A DNA stretch of 64,000 nt from Trileptium ribeirensis (taxonomy: Eukaryota; Nematoda; Enoplea; Enoplida; Thoracostomopsidae), in NCBI GenBank assembly GCA_030248225.1, contig JASANE010024725.1:1-64000 (forward strand), given 5' to 3'. The notes beneath the pieces were generated by a model that was not told where the DNA came from, searched no databases, and worked only from the letters and a program-made list of their open reading frames with translations. Each line of letters starts with the position of its first letter. The stretch's first letter is position 1. The position numbers and the translations under genes were made by a program. This document shows, piece after piece, positions 46,901 through 59,549 of the stretch.

Positions 46901-49900
46901 GATCGATCAATGTCTGTAGACTAATTTGTGCTTTATATCGCATCTACGCTCCAAAATGTCATTTTTGATCATTCTGTAAATTCGTACACTTTTCGCAGTT
47001 ACAAACAGATTTACAAGCAGATGTTAGTCGTTCACAAAACTTTTGTTCCTGTTTGAGAGAAATATTTGTGAATTTTCAGAAACGGTTTTTGTTTTTATAT
47101 CCATAACTGTATAATGATTTCAGGGTGTCAATTTTCATTCCGAAGACGTTATTGCCAATCCGCGCTTAATAAATCGCGCTCTGTCTCAGTCTATCGTTGC
47201 TTTCGTTTGGGGTGACGATTTGAATGATAAAAAGATTCTTGCCGACATAAAGCAAATGGGAGTTGACGGCGTTGTTTACGATCGGTAAGTTGTTTATTTA
47301 GGTTTTGTCATTCTATAAATATATATTTTATTTATTTGCATGTTGGTTAATTTTTGGCAACTAACTGTGATGTTGGCGTCAGATGTTTTGTTTTAGCGAA
47401 CTTATGCGAAAAACTAATATTTGAATATTGTGTCACTCCAATAAAACCATTACTCCACCTCTTGCAAAGATGTTTTTTAAACGGGGCGAGCGCAGTTTCC
47501 ATAGAGGGCGGTAGGTGGAAAAATCGCGAAAATTTCTTTTTTTCTTGTTTGTCGCTGTCACTCATAACTCATTTTCCTATAGGCGGATTTCGACTATTTT
47601 TTGTTCGATAGCAAAAGTGATTGCGATGTGACCTTTAGTTGAACGCGAACAGATACGACCCCATCTTCTGGGTCAAAATGGCAAAAACAGATTTTAAGGG
47701 CCAAACCTGGCCGCGCCGTACCAGCGTTTCGCTGCCCATATTTGGCAACACAGACTTTGCATCAAAATATATCAGGATCAGCTCAGCGAGATCAACAACT
47801 TTTTATGGGACCACTGCCTGGCGAATATGGTTTGTCCACCATTTGTCACAAATAGTGATTTTTCAAATTTAGACGTGTTATTGCTTGTTTTTACCTTAGG
47901 ATGAGTATATTAGGTTATTATCAATATAACGTTGCATAGGATGGTTTTGCTTACCTTTTCATGGGGTTTCACGGTCGAAGAACTCAGTTTTCAAAATGTA
48001 AGGTGTTTTCCTTTTTGTGATTATGTATAGCATGTAGGGCATCAAAATTGTCTAATATAGGTATTTCGGAAGGCCGAAACAATGATTTGTACATTCATAG
48101 TCCAGCGTCTATATTTCTTGCCTTTTCGTGGGTTTAAGGTTAATGAACCTATTTCTTGAATATAGTGTGGCTTGAGTTATTTGGTTTCGTATTGCATATA
48201 TGTCATCAAGAGTTGTCTATATAGGTTTTCCGGTAGGCCAAATACGATAGTATGTTTATCTGGAGACGAGCATAAATACTTGATGCGTTGTCAGTTGTTT
48301 TCGGCAGGGTTAGGGCGGATGATGTTTTGGTGTTTTCAATGGGTTCAGGGTTCAAGAGGTTTTAAGGTGGTATATTCATCAAACACAGTCTGTTACAGGT
48401 GACTAAACAAAATAGTAACTTGAAAATGAAACCACGCTCGGTCCGGTTCACCCTCACTTTTTGCGAGACACTCGTTGTTTTCACTAGACACCCTTGCACT
48501 GCACACATCATGCAAACTATTTCTTGAATCGAAAATAAATTTGTGTTTGTTTTGTCCTTTAGTTGGCAAACCAGGTAAATTTAGAAACGTTCCTTTTTAA
48601 TCATGGGTACTAACAGTACCACAATTAACCGCTGCTAGCTGGTTTTTCGATCGCAACGTGCTCCTGGGAAAATAATATTTTATTTTGAAATTTTGTGGTT
48701 TCTTTTTTCTTTGCTCTCTCCTCGGTCATTGTGTGCTCTTTGCTTGCTCGAGTCAATTTGCCGCGAATACTGTATACTTACACCTGTGAATACTTTAGCA
48801 ATAATAAGCAAAAAGAATAGTTGATAGTATAATTATTGTTCCCTCATTACAATAAATTATTGCAAACGATCATTCCACCACGAAATTTGCCGTTGTACGC
48901 CAGTTTATAATTTTTGAAAAAATTTACACCTTTTGCTGGTTAAAAGTTACAAAATTTGTATATAATAATTACTGTTTTAGCGTGACAAGTAACATTTTTA
49001 AAGATACAGTAAATCTGTTGTAGATGTGCTGTTTACAAAACGAACTTTATTTCTCGAGATCTTTTACCACCGCCAATTTTTGATGTTTCGCCGTACTACC
49101 ATTTGACAAATCGCAATCCTGATTGTGTATCACCTGAAGATGCCCATCAAGGACAGCCTGGCGCTGGTGCACCGCGCTCGAGCACATTTAAGGGCAGACC
49201 GCCTATAATTCCGGGCCGTGTTACTTCGCCCCCGCCACACACAGAAAAAAGTCGGCCGACGCAGCTGCAACAGCTCCGACAGATGAACCTCGCGAAAACG
49301 GCTGAACAAAATTGGAATGCGGATAAGGGAGAAAGAATGGTAAACGGGGATCAAGGAAATGATGCCATATTTAATAACCACGAGGACAAAACTATCGATA
49401 ACGCTGGCGTTAAAGATATTCAAGCATCTGATGTGGAACAATTGCATTCCGTAAACTCGAATAGCAGCAACTCGAGCAAACGTCAGGGATTTGTTACACC
49501 GGAAATACAGTAAGCGTCCTTTTGTTCGTGGTCAATTTTTGGTACTACTTCTGTACGAGGTAACAGAAATTTTCTACGTTTAATTTATATAATTCAATCA
49601 TTTCTTTCTTTTATTTTTATTTCTGTCGCAACATAACGTCCAAGCAAGCTACTTATAACGATTCGTATTCATTTGTATTCATAGTATTTTAATGATGGCT
49701 GACACAGGACATTTGGATACTCGCATCATTTTAAGCATTCCGATGAAGAAAAGTGATTTGAGGAACTTAACGCAAAACTAGAGTAAAAATTCATTGTCAG
49801 AAGCCCAGATGAGTAAATTAAGGGCGGCGGTAGCACTTCAAAAATGGAGGGGTACATTTACATATTTACATTCACTTTATATCCGTCATGTAGAAGCATC

Positions 49901-50612
49901 CTATTCTGTCTGTAAAAATTTAATGCGGCGCCTTCCCGCACCACTCTTGCAACACTGTACAATGCTGCCGTTAACCACGTTTCATGCATTTCTTTTTCTT
50001 CTGAACCCAGCGGATTAACTTTGGACCAATTGCTGGTATAAAGATTTTTGATTACTGCTAGGTAAATTGAATCATATACAACTTTTTAGATTTCTTTTAC
50101 AAGAATAGGCCACATTGCTCCGGGGTACCCAGCTCTAAAAAGGGTACGAGGTTGCTTTGAAGGTAAACAGAATTTTCGTCCCGGAACTGGCAACCGGTCA
50201 TGGCTTGTGCTTCGGCAATTCTAGCGGCGATAGCCACGAAGCGTGAGGTCAGCCCCACACCGTAAAGTATAACTAGAGGACCTTTAACACTTTAATAATT
50301 TAGGAGATAATAAGTATTGCAGCATAATATAGTACGCAGTGAGAAACATTGACATGGAATACAATTTATTTCTGATTTTTCAGTATTTCGGAAGTATCGC
50401 CTCCCGAACTGCCTCGGTTTGAGTTTCATTCTCAGCTTAGACCTCGAAAAAGCAGCACCTCAACAGCGACGGAACCCGATTCGTCAACAACTACAACAAC
50501 GACAGCGGATAGCGTGTTGCATTTCTCACAGTCATCGCCTACTATCGCGAGAAGTGATTCGTCAACTTCAAACATTTCGTCCGATGTTTCCACGGTGAAG
50601 TTCTCCAATTGA
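37980..50612 (+). CDS. GPCPD1: Glycerophosphocholine phosphodiesterase GPCPD1, 3' part
   Basis: Six exons with GT-AG borders and consistent phases: 37980-38156, 39765-39895, 45086-45221, 47124-47284, 49024-49509 and 50384-50612 (1320 nt, 439 aa plus stop). GPCPD1 hydrolyses glycerophosphocholine to glycerol-3-phosphate and choline, in the cytosol in mammals. The visible part is the second half of the GDPD TIM barrel. GFNIEIKYP carries the metal-binding Glu. GERRIVFSSFEPDIC, KQNKYPVLFLTQGR, GVNFHSEDV, FVWGDD and IKQMGVDGVVYDR each match the human protein closely and in the same order. After the barrel, about 238 residues from exons 5-6 form a Pro/Ser/Thr-rich tail with no domain, much longer than the human tail. 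The N-terminal CBM20 domain and the first half of the barrel, with its catalytic His, must lie in exons not found upstream. The introns hold MITEs and a probable SINE. Confidence 0.93.
38183..38420 (+). repeat. Probable tRNA-derived SINE in GPCPD1 intron
   Basis: GGCGCAGTGGTCAGA resembles a Pol III A box, and TGTTCGAGCCC about 50 bp later resembles a B box, as in tRNA-headed SINEs. The 5' and 3' acceptor sides do not pair as in a functional tRNA. The downstream body (about 38310-38420) resembles 50140-50275, including 'GCGAT-CCACGAA' and a GTATAACT end. This supports a dispersed family. Confidence 0.45.
38430..39285. other. GPCPD1 intron sequence
   Basis: No feature beyond AT-rich sequence was recognised. 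Confidence 0.4.
39291..39679. mobile_element. MITE, 389 bp, with 5-bp target duplication
   Basis: Perfect 15-bp terminal inverted repeats (CTGGCCTGTCCACAG and its complement) are flanked by the direct repeat ATTTA (39286-39290 and 39680-39684). The outer thirds are rich in G or C runs and the centre is AT-rich. It is non-coding. It sits about 85 bp before the acceptor of GPCPD1 exon 39765-39895. Of the common DNA-transposon superfamilies, Transib makes 5-bp duplications, but these termini do not begin with CAC, so the class is uncertain. Confidence 0.85.
40285..40620. mobile_element. Possible degraded MITE
   Basis: A CTGACCCCCACCCCAC-type end at about 40299 faces an inverted GTGTGGGGTCAGTCC at about 40600. 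Internal short repeats of 'AGTTTT--GGGATAGCTCGGACCC' type lie between. The terminal match is imperfect and no target duplication was found. Confidence 0.35.
40640..43998. other. Large GPCPD1 intron, repeat-derived in part
   Basis: No coding exon is supported. A motif GGTCGGGG, often followed by a CTACA phrase, recurs at about 42469, 42512, 42818, 42844, 42976 and 43172. A lone mariner-like end (CAGTACTCGCCAGAA) lies at about 41399. Confidence 0.4.
43999..44291. repeat. 73-bp tandem repeat, four copies
   Basis: ATTTAAAAGATAGTAAG recurs at about 43999, 44072, 44145 and 44218. The units differ by a few bases (for example GTTCTTTATC and GTTCCTTATC). It lies in the GPCPD1 intron. Confidence 0.95.
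45243..45410. mobile_element. Tc1/mariner-type MITE, 168 bp including TA sites
   Basis: The ends CAGTCACGGC and GCCGCGACTG form 10-bp inverted repeats with one mismatch, flanked by TA on both sides, the mariner insertion signature. The interior is rich in TCGAT. It begins about 20 bp after the donor of the exon ending at 45221. Confidence 0.75.
45935..46177. mobile_element. Tc1/mariner-type MITE, 243 bp including TA sites
   Basis: The ends CAGTACTCTCCAGAA and TTCTGGCGGGTACTG are inverted matches with two or three mismatches, flanked by TA. The interior repeats a TCGAACRAA theme. A solo related end (CAGTACTCGCCAGAA) lies at about 41399, so the family is present more than once in this intron. 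Confidence 0.75.
46178..47123. other. GPCPD1 intron sequence
   Basis: Nothing was recognised apart from a possible solo mariner-like end (TACAGTGCCATAACT) at about 46299. Confidence 0.35.
50100..50285. repeat. SINE-like body related to 38310-38420
   Basis: It shares spaced blocks with the downstream part of the element at 38183: GAAGGTAA, a GGAACTGG/CGAACTCTGG block, GCGAT-CCACGAA and a final GTATAACT. No clear Pol III boxes are seen here. It lies in the last GPCPD1 intron. Confidence 0.35.
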
Positions 50613-50777
50613 ATAATTTATTCATAGCTCCTGTTTTGAGGGGCGACATTAACGTCACATGCTAAAATGTGTATATCGTGGTTACTGTTAGCCGGAAATG
50701 GCTGTTAAATATGGACCGGCTGCTATGTATCTTCGTCCGAGCGGTTGTGCACAAAACTCGAAACTTTAAAATTTAAC

Positions 50778-50783
50778 AATAAA
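50778..50783 (+). terminator. Poly(A) signal candidate for GPCPD1
   Basis: A canonical AATAAA lies 166 bp after the GPCPD1 stop codon and fits a short 3' UTR. A T/GT-rich stretch follows shortly after it. Confidence 0.6.
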
Positions 50784-50789
50784 ATATTT

Positions 50790-52890
50790 TATTTGCTGTC
50801 AAGCGTCAAGTCTCCAGTTAGCGACATTCGCTTTTGGCGAGCGTTGTTGCGATTAGTCTGCAATTTCTGATGTAAAGCATGTCCAATATTTTCTATGACG
50901 TGACTGACGATAATTCTTGTCTAGTCGATTTTTAAAGGATATATACGCATTATGAGGCATTTTAATAAGAACCATATTGACGAGCAATGATGGAACCGGA
51001 TCACCATTTTGCGACCCGGTCGCGATAATAATATGGTGATAAGGTTACATTTCTGAGCATGTGCTGTATAACTTAGCTCCATGAATAGCAATTAAAAATA
51101 GTCTTGAAAAACTAGTATATTATTCAGAAGCCACTGCTTCGCAAACCTTTTTCTCAAAACGGAATAAATATAATTGTGTTTTCTGCAGTGTCGTGTACAA
51201 TCATAGACGATAGTAGTATTGAGATGACACGTAAGCCACTTGGATGTGTTCTATAAGAAACGTTTCATTGTTCTAAGTCAGTTAATGCAATTTGGAGGTA
51301 TGTAACTTGCACATGAAAATGATGTGAAAACGAACAGATACTGAACAACTTCACGTCTGCGATTTCTGCTCTACGACCGCATGGCGAGAACTGTGCCCCA
51401 CGTTGCAGCACACCTTCCAATCTTATGATAGGCTTCTTAATGTGAATTTGAAGCAGTCATCGTCGCTGAGTTTTGTTCACCCGCGCTGAGTTTTCACTGT
51501 GCGGGGAAGAGCAGTGCACGCGAAAAGATAAGTCGGCGGACGCTGTCGTGTTTATGTTGAGTACAGAGGAGATTGCTTTGGACTTTGATATCAGACTTTG
51601 TTATAATTATGTCGTGGTCCGATAACCCGGTTCTATCCCATTAGTTGATTATAAAAATAAAAAAATTTTCTACATCGTTTTCCATTTCTATTTTGGCTTG
51701 TATGCTGTGAAATGCTTGCGCATTACGTAATATATATGTAAATAGTATAAAGTATTGCCTTTTCTCTGTGGAAATTGCAATATTGAATGCGATAGTCGTT
51801 AAATCTACGATGATATTTATGTTTCTCTCTTTGCTTGTTTTAAAAAAGATGTTGGACACTATATTGTTCCAGTTGCGGGGACGAAATGCCTTTTGTTCCA
51901 GAATTTTGCATTATTATTGTGCCGTTGAGACACGATGCGGCAACGAAAAAGGGGCTATTATTTGAATTCTGGTTCTCGTTCGCGCGAATTCTGTCTCCGG
52001 ATTGTCACTTTTATTCTTCGGATTTTCCTATTCTGTATCCAGTTTCCTAATTCAGGCTCCATTTTGAGAAAACCCATCTCTTATTGGCTAACTATGATTT
52101 GGCTTGCCAATTCCAGTCTGGATAAGTAACCTTCAAATGGTAGGTGTTATTTCTCAAACAGTGATAATGTTTTTGAAAGATGAAAGAGTGCACTAGTCAT
52201 TAGTATTCAATGTTTTCATTAGATGTAAGCTCGTGTGTTGACATTGCGTCCAATCCGATTTGTGTTAATATTGCATCCAATACGACCAAATATTATATCT
52301 GCCGTATACGTGTATATATACATTTGTATGTATTTTCCAACTACATCATTCGATTCGGATCCAATGAAATTAATTATAGATAATGAACACGCCCTTATAC
52401 AACATTAAAGTGACTGGGAGATATTTTTCTTCACTGCAATTGCCGTTACAGTGATACGCAGTTGTACCATTAAATACGTACGGTTTTTAAAACTGCTTGT
52501 TGTAATTATTGTAACAAATATGCAATTAAGTCTTTCCATTTTCATATTTCGGTTCCTGCTTATTATTCTTGTTTTCGAACTATTATATTTATATATTTGT
52601 GTTGCATTAACTAGAAATATTTTTTGAAATCGAAAGTATGTTCGCTGCTGATTTGCTTATAGTTTTGTTAGTTTTCGATTGGAGGTTACTATAAAATAAA
52701 GTCAGTTATTTTTTAATCTTGAAACAGATTAGAAACATAATTTCAGCTTTATGATAGTTGAATATGGTCAGAAAATCACTGATAATTTTCTGGTACACTA
52801 TCGAAAAGCAGTAATTTGAATACTTTTGACTGATTTGATAGTAATTGGAAAATTAAGCCCAGAATTGACTTAATACTTGTAAAACTATCC
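50790..52890. other. Intergenic AT-rich stretch
   Basis: No gene or complete element was recognised. Short frames only. Confidence 0.4.
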
Positions 52891-52891
52891 T

Positions 52892-53190
52892 AATGTATTT
52901 TCGTGCGCGAATATTATTAACTAACTATATTAATATGAAAACTTTATCTGAATATTTGATAACCATTACATTTGATAGCCATTTTGTAATTTTCTGAAAC
53001 TTCTAAAAATCCCAGAGACTAATAAATAGCACAACAATTCTATTCGTGCTAGATAATAGAATGTATTTTCGTGCGCGAAATATTATAATTAAATGGGACT
53101 ATATGCAATTTGAAAACTATCTGAATATTTGACAACCATTACATTTGATAGCCATTTTGTAATTTTCTGAAACTTTTAGTAAAACCCAAC
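52892..53190. repeat. Degenerate tandem duplication, about 165-bp period
   Basis: ATGTATTTTCGTGCGCGAA and the later TTTGATAGCCATTTTGTAAT block occur at about 52896/52972 and again at 53061/53143. Indels lie between them. Two copies only. Confidence 0.8.
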
Positions 53191-53485
53191 AATATCGATT
53201 CGTGACAAAAAATAATCCATCGCCTAGAGGGGTTTTCCGTACGGATCTGGAATTGTTTGAATTTTTTTGTGCTGAATCAGCCCTGATCAGGTGGTCCCCC
53301 TATTCCTAGTAAGGAAGGATTAGCTTGATATAAAACTTTATTTTCTACCCTCGCCCCCATCGAATTTGGAAGGCACAAACCGTTTACAGACAGCGACCGA
53401 AACTGGAGCATTATACGGGATTATTTGCTTCGGAAAGGGAAGATTTATTCGCGGCTGCATTCAAGCATTATGGTTATCGATGTAG

Positions 53486-53866
53486 CTGGGCTCTCTCCAA
53501 ATTTAGGGTGGGTGGCCTTGTATTTTTCCTGTTTTCCCTGGTTCAAATCATGTGCTCACCTGGTTAGTTTCCCCTGGCAAAATTTTGGGCTCTCCCTGTT
53601 CATAGTCTATTGGCAAATTTTTTGTTTGGAATCGGTTCAAAGTACATAAAATTTGTATCTAAAAATTTCTTCCTGAAGCAAAAAGTTCGCAAAATTTTAT
53701 CAAAATTTTGCTTCAAAATCGATTTTCATCTCTTTAAAAAGCGTTTTAACAATGGTTCTGACACAGTTTTTACCGTTTTTCTCCTTAGCAGAATCCCCCC
53801 CCTGTCGGAATCAGGGGCCTCTCTGGTTCATGCCCCAGGAAATTTTTCCTGCCATGGAGAGCCCAG
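53486..53866. mobile_element. MITE, 381 bp, with 5-bp target duplication
   Basis: The ends CTGGGCTCTC and GAGAGCCCAG are perfect 10-bp inverted repeats. They are flanked by the direct repeat TGTAG (53481-53485 and 53867-53871). It is non-coding. Its length, CTGG start and 5-bp duplication resemble the element at 39291-39679, which suggests related mobilisation. Confidence 0.85.
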
Positions 53867-53871
53867 TGTAG

Positions 53872-56136
53872 TAGATACATATTTGCGATTGAAAGCTAGA
53901 AAAAGATTTTTGAACAGCTGCTAGAACGAGGTGGGAGGCGGTGCATCCCACTTAGGCGACGTCTCAGGAATATATATTGTTTATATATCTGTATATAAAT
54001 TTTGTGGTAATTCAAATTGTCAATAACATTTGGACGTAGGGGGATAAACTGTATAAATCTGTAGCTTTATGAGTTTCATGTTTCTAGTACTGCATTCACT
54101 GTATGAAATTGTAATATGTGTATCTTGCATATGAAATAGTATCTAGCATTTATATAGATGATTTTTAAAAATATAAATACTGCGTTGGGACATACGTCGG
54201 GAACTGGAGGCTGTCAGCGGCAAGTGTCCCGACAGAGTTGAGCGAGCGGTTGTACAAAAATTCATGTTTTAAAGTAAAATTCTGCCGTTCCAAGTAATAG
54301 AGCAATTAGGTAGATGAAAAAAGCTGCTTTGGCAGCCCTCCGCCAGAAGCGGAGGAGATATGTAGGTCAAATGCGGGGGGGATATTATTTGGTTACAAAT
54401 ATTATCACTTAGATCAAAGATTATTATTCATATTATTGTAGATGTCGTTATAGCTTGTGCGATTTCCAGTTCATTTTAAAATTACGTTATATACGCAGTG
54501 TGCTATCATTGAATTTTCATGAGTAAACCACAGCATCGAGCTTCAAATATTTTCATTTCATTGTAGGAAAAATAGTACAGATTCGGCGTTTTTAAACAAT
54601 ATTATAGTTATAATTAGAATTATGTCTTACTAATGACATTGTCAAACGTTTATTGTGACACCTTATATTAGTTGTGACATTCCTTTTGGGTTTGATTGTG
54701 CACAGTGGGGAATATTAACACTTTTCATTTTGACCGCTAAGTTTATAGTACAAATAAAATTATTAAAGTTTTCGTAAATAACACTTTAAATAAGTTTGCT
54801 ACAATATGTGCTATAACGTTTACATTCTGTAAATTTCATTATGATAGAACTAATAATAAATTACGCTACAACACAGACATGGGTGAAGTTGTTGTTTTGG
54901 CCGCAAAGCTCACTAGTGCGGCGCTTTTGAAGAGCATATGTATTTGAAAAATAAGACTTTAAATGTGGAAGGCTTTGTATTTATTGCACAACAGAATTGG
55001 TGTTTATGCAGTTTAATAAGTTATCAAATGTTGTCGAGACCACACACATAACTTTAACATCATACATCGAACAGTATTTGTAGTAAACATAACTTGTCCC
55101 GAATTTCAAAAATTATGACATTGGTGGACTTGCAGTTAGTACTTCATTAATTTAGTAACGCCAGCGTTAGTCGAATTGTTGACTCTCCTTCCAAAGATAA
55201 TGTTCCTACATTATAATATGCTATTCATTTTCTAAACAACGAATTCTCGGTTTTCGTCTTTTTATCTAATTATTTTGTGTCTTTTGAGCTAAAGCAGTTC
55301 ACGTCGCTGCATATGTGGTCATTTGCAACAGAATTGTTTGAATTACACGATTTTAGTTAATATCTAAAATTCCCATATGTCGAAAATGCATATATGCTTT
55401 ATCTCCAAATGAATTTCGCATCATATAAGTGACCATGTTTCGGTTGGTTAAGCTTTTTGTCTGGACGTCTCACCTCTAAAAAGTCATAGTAAAGAACGTC
55501 ACGGCTTCAAGTGCTTAGAATTTAAATTTAAGCTGTATTATTTATATAGCTGCTAATTAATTCAATTATTTTACTCAATTAGTCTTAGAACTTTCTAAAT
55601 ATGGTTCTACGAATGTTTGGCGAGGAATATTTGAAGGTTTTTGTCTTCATGTGGTGCAATATATACTCAGTGATACATATTTTCGAACAATAATAAGCCA
55701 TGAATATGTGCTCACATTTCACAATGCATTTTAGTTTAAAGGTGCCATCTCGTGTGTACATGGGGGGCGTCCGCAACTGGAAACGTCCTGAAATTTTCCT
55801 AGCATATGTATAATTAGAATATCAGCAGGACAACTTCAGTTGATATTACAGTGTAGTTTTACTGCAACACATGTTTACATATCGCTTAACTTTACCAGCG
55901 CATGAATATTCGTACCTATCATGAAAGATAGGTGTACATACATATACACTTTTGTAGTTCATACAGTAACAGTATGATCTTTCCGTCTCACATAAGCTGT
56001 GTGAAAGCTCTCAACATCTTGTACTTGGATTTGCAGTAAGGCAGCAGCTGAGCATAACCTGGTTACCAGATGTCTAACTTTGACCGTTGGTTTTGTAACG
56101 CAGTCTACTGTTTCACGATATATGCACATGCAACCC
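53872..56136. other. Intergenic AT-rich stretch
   Basis: No gene, RNA or element was recognised. Confidence 0.4.
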
Positions 56137-57308
56137 ACTGTAACTAGTTCTTTATCACTTTTACTGCTAAAACTATGTGCTAACGTCGTGTCTAATGCTC
56201 AATACTGACCGCAAGGCCTATATAATCATTTACGTGCTTAAACATTATTTTCAGCTTTTTTGGAGCCGTTCAGGCATGGGGATTTCGCTGCACGCGGGCA
56301 ACCCCCGGTGATGCAGGAGGTGATCTACACCGTCAGTCCACATGTCAGGTGCCAGACTCCCTTTAGGATCGACCGTTTGCGTTAGGCTCAACGGATTCCC
56401 CTTTTTTTTCTTGCTCATTCCCATCCCTTTAGCATCGGCGACTACGCTGGACAAATAGTCTCAGGGGCGATACGTTCGATCCACCTGGGTGATGTCTAGA
56501 TTCCGATGCTACTGGGCCTCCACCAAGCAAATATAGGGTCGAAAGTTTGATACTACACTGAATTACATGAATAATTTTTGCTATATATCTATCTCGCAGT
56601 TGCTAGAAATAAAATTTTTCGGAGATTTATACTTTGTTTAAAACACTGAAGACAACGGATCTATCGAATCCTTTTATCTGCTATTATTCTCAGCTGCGCT
56701 AAGGCTTATGGTTCGAAATTCCTTTTAAAGTATTTTGCCTTGGTGTCACATGCATAATAAGACTATTATTTTGATATTTTCCTATGCATCTTGGTCTACT
56801 ATTATGGCTTCCATTTGAGGTCAAGTTTTCAGGTCCACGTCTTTACCCTCATTTGGGTCAAAATCAATTTTCAGGCTTTGTATGATAAAGGTTTTGTGTT
56901 AATTACACAGCTAATAAATATATTATACAGTTTGTGTCATTCTTAGAATTTCTTCACTTTTATACTGACACTTTTGTTATTAATGCTTTTTCAAACGTGA
57001 ACGCCGACCACAGATATCATCTCGCCGATCATGGTACTTCTGTATTTATAACAAAATTGAAGAAAACTGTTAATATAAGTAGGAGCTTTTGTTTAGTTTG
57101 GAAAGTGGACACTACCCATATGTCGCTCTGTTGGGCTATACTGTAGAAGCGTCTACTCTTGGTGTATCGGCTAATTTTGTCACACGCAAAATAGTTGCGG
57201 CTCATGACACTGTTATGCTGTGAATTCCTTGGTTCTGAAATCAGTTATAAATAACTAACTCTGCACCTTGGTCAGAACAACTGATCTATATAGAATATAT
57301 TTATTTAT

Positions 57309-57542
57309 AACCGTTGGGTTTCTACCCTAGGTAATTGCAGACATTGCGCAATTGTTTAAGTTGAAATTTGGTTAATTTATATATCCTACGCCTTCCTATG
57401 AACAGCCAGTTTCGCCTATTTACTGCACTTTCCCTGTTTACACTTAAATGCGATTTTTCTATTTATTTTGGTTTCAGTGCGCCAATAAATATTAGCTAGC
57501 TACACGCTAGCAGCAAATTGCGTGGACGGAAACCCAACAGTT
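57309..57542. mobile_element. Possible MITE bounded by CCGTTGGGTT ends
   Basis: AACCGTTGGGTTT at 57309 faces the inverted AAACCCAACAGTT ending at 57542, with 234 bp in total. The same end sequence occurs at 57649, 58572 (inverted) and 59223 in this arm and in mirrored positions in the other arm. It could therefore be the terminus of a small element family. Confidence 0.4.
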
Positions 57543-57648
57543 ACGCCAACCATCAAGTTCTTTGTCAATTATTTTACCGAACGATAGCTTGGATCTAGCT
57601 GATCCTGTATATACAAATTGACGAACCTAAATAGTAAAATATATATTT

Positions 57649-58582
57649 ACCGTTGGGTTATACCCTAGGTTATAGCAGACATTAATTCAGCACGAAATCA
57701 CTATGATCCATTTTTCAGCTCCACGTTAACTGTTGCGTGAGTTCTGTCGATTTTGTAGGGAAGGGGTTGCTAATGGCCTTCGACGACAACCAATTGCTTG
57801 TAAATACCGATTACCTAGCTAGAGATATTAAGCAAAATAACCTTTGATAAATTTCAAAAATTGTAGAATAATTTTTTTCTGCAAAGATGAATTATCACGT
57901 TGCCTAGCAACGACAGTACGTATATGCAACTAATTTACAACGACTATAACTCAGCAAAGGGAAGGTCAAAGTTTCTAATTTTTCACCATTGAAATATGGC
58001 GCATTCTGTTACATGCACTTGTGTGTAACTCTTTGTGTTCGCAAGCAGGGGTTAAACAAACCAGGTTTAAAGCAAAAATATGGACAAACTCTTGTATTAT
58101 AAGCTGTAAGTTTGTAACGCATGTTGATTAGGTTAAGATTTTCACAAGGACTTGGGCCTTAGGCAGAGCGCTTTTAGCAAAGACATCTCACAAATAGCTT
58201 CAATAAGGCAATGCATCAGACTGTATCAGTTTTGCTGTTCCCATCCATAAATTAAGATTAAAATTAATTATTTGGCTTAAATTTCAGTGTTTATGTATTC
58301 GCATATGTAGTGTGCTTCTGCATCAATTATGCCACTTATATGTAATCTGTAAGCGAAAATAAGGCATCCAGAAGTGATTGGGACTCAGAGCAAATTTTAC
58401 CGTTGTTATACATATAGATATATATGGGTTGATGTTAAGGGAAATATAACTTTACAATTCATGTTCACTTTGATGGCACAATATAATATTGACTCAATTA
58501 CTAATATACTGTGTAGATAGGAATCAATCGGATCACGTTCTGGCGGAGTAGCCATATAAATTGATTTCATTAACCCAACGGT
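57649..58582. mobile_element. Possible element with CCGTTGGGTT inverted ends, 934 bp
   Basis: ACCGTTGGGTT at 57649 and AACCCAACGGT at 58572-58582 are perfect 11-bp inverted repeats. The interior is AT-rich with no coding frame. No target duplication was identified. The mirrored copy lies in the right arm. Confidence 0.4.
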
Positions 58583-59549
58583 CTTAGCGGAGCATCTAGT
58601 TTAATTTATTTCAAATTATACAGTTACATATATAATATGGCTAGATTATGGGAGATTAATAGTGCAATAGCTAATGAGTTATATCTTTCGCAAACTGAAG
58701 AACGAATTAGAGTTCTAGTCAGTAATAATTATACCAAAAATGCAACTATTAAATATGATGAGTGGCAGAATGGGATAATAGATTCTGCTGTAGCATGAGA
58801 ATCGGGCGCGTTGTAATATCGTGAGATGAGTGTGCACATTCAGCCCTTCAAGCTAAGTTGGAGTGTATAGTGTTAGCAACATGCACGCCCTACAGCCGAT
58901 GGATGGAAACCAAAAATACTGGTCTGCACTTATGGACGGTGTGATTATATATTAGTAGCAGGTATGTATTTTGTTGTAGCAAATCTTGTGACTTTAGAGA
59001 TAAGCATACAAGCCGGTGGTTGGTCATGTCGGGGGAAGGGGGTTTCGATGGTATATTTTCACCTACGGATCCACTTTTGGTTCGTGAGGTAGGATAACCC
59101 CCTACAGACATGTATGCCTATAAGTATTCTATTGTGTTAGCTGTCCAGGTAATACCAAACAATATTACTTTGCTGTTGCGCGGCTTTGATATCATCTATG
59201 TGCAACTGAGGCAGTAATTTTTAACCGTTGGGTTTATAGCCCTAGGTAATTTCCTACATTAATTATACTCTGCTGGCCTCGGATTAATCTCTACGAATGC
59301 ACAATCTTTGAACTTCCGCGTTTAGTATATTTTGTTCTTGAAAATTTGCTGTATTCCAAATACTATACCCAGTCGAGACGCTTCAGTATATATAGCCAAT
59401 TTTAAATTTAGTGTTCAGACATCAGTCTTTTTTATGTTACATATATGTCAAGCATAAAGTATAAAAATATATCGCTTCATTCATATTTTGTTCACTCGGT
59501 CATTGAGCATTTATATATACTCCCGCTATGTCATTATATATCTGTTATC

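Larger units (their letters stand above)
56137..59549. repeat. Left arm of a large imperfect palindrome
   Basis: It matches 60573-64000 in inverted orientation along its whole length. Position 56137 pairs with 64000, and 56251-56454 with 63683-63886. Single-base differences and small indels are scattered along it (for example near 57535, 58260, 58910 and 59075). The only long frame, 67 codons at 56251-56454 (-), is duplicated in the other arm and matches no recognised protein. The outer end may extend left of 56137. Confidence 0.95.

Noticed and set aside
56251..56454. 67-codon frame duplicated in both palindrome arms
   Set aside because: Both copies are identical only because the arms are. 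There is no recognisable domain and nothing supports translation.
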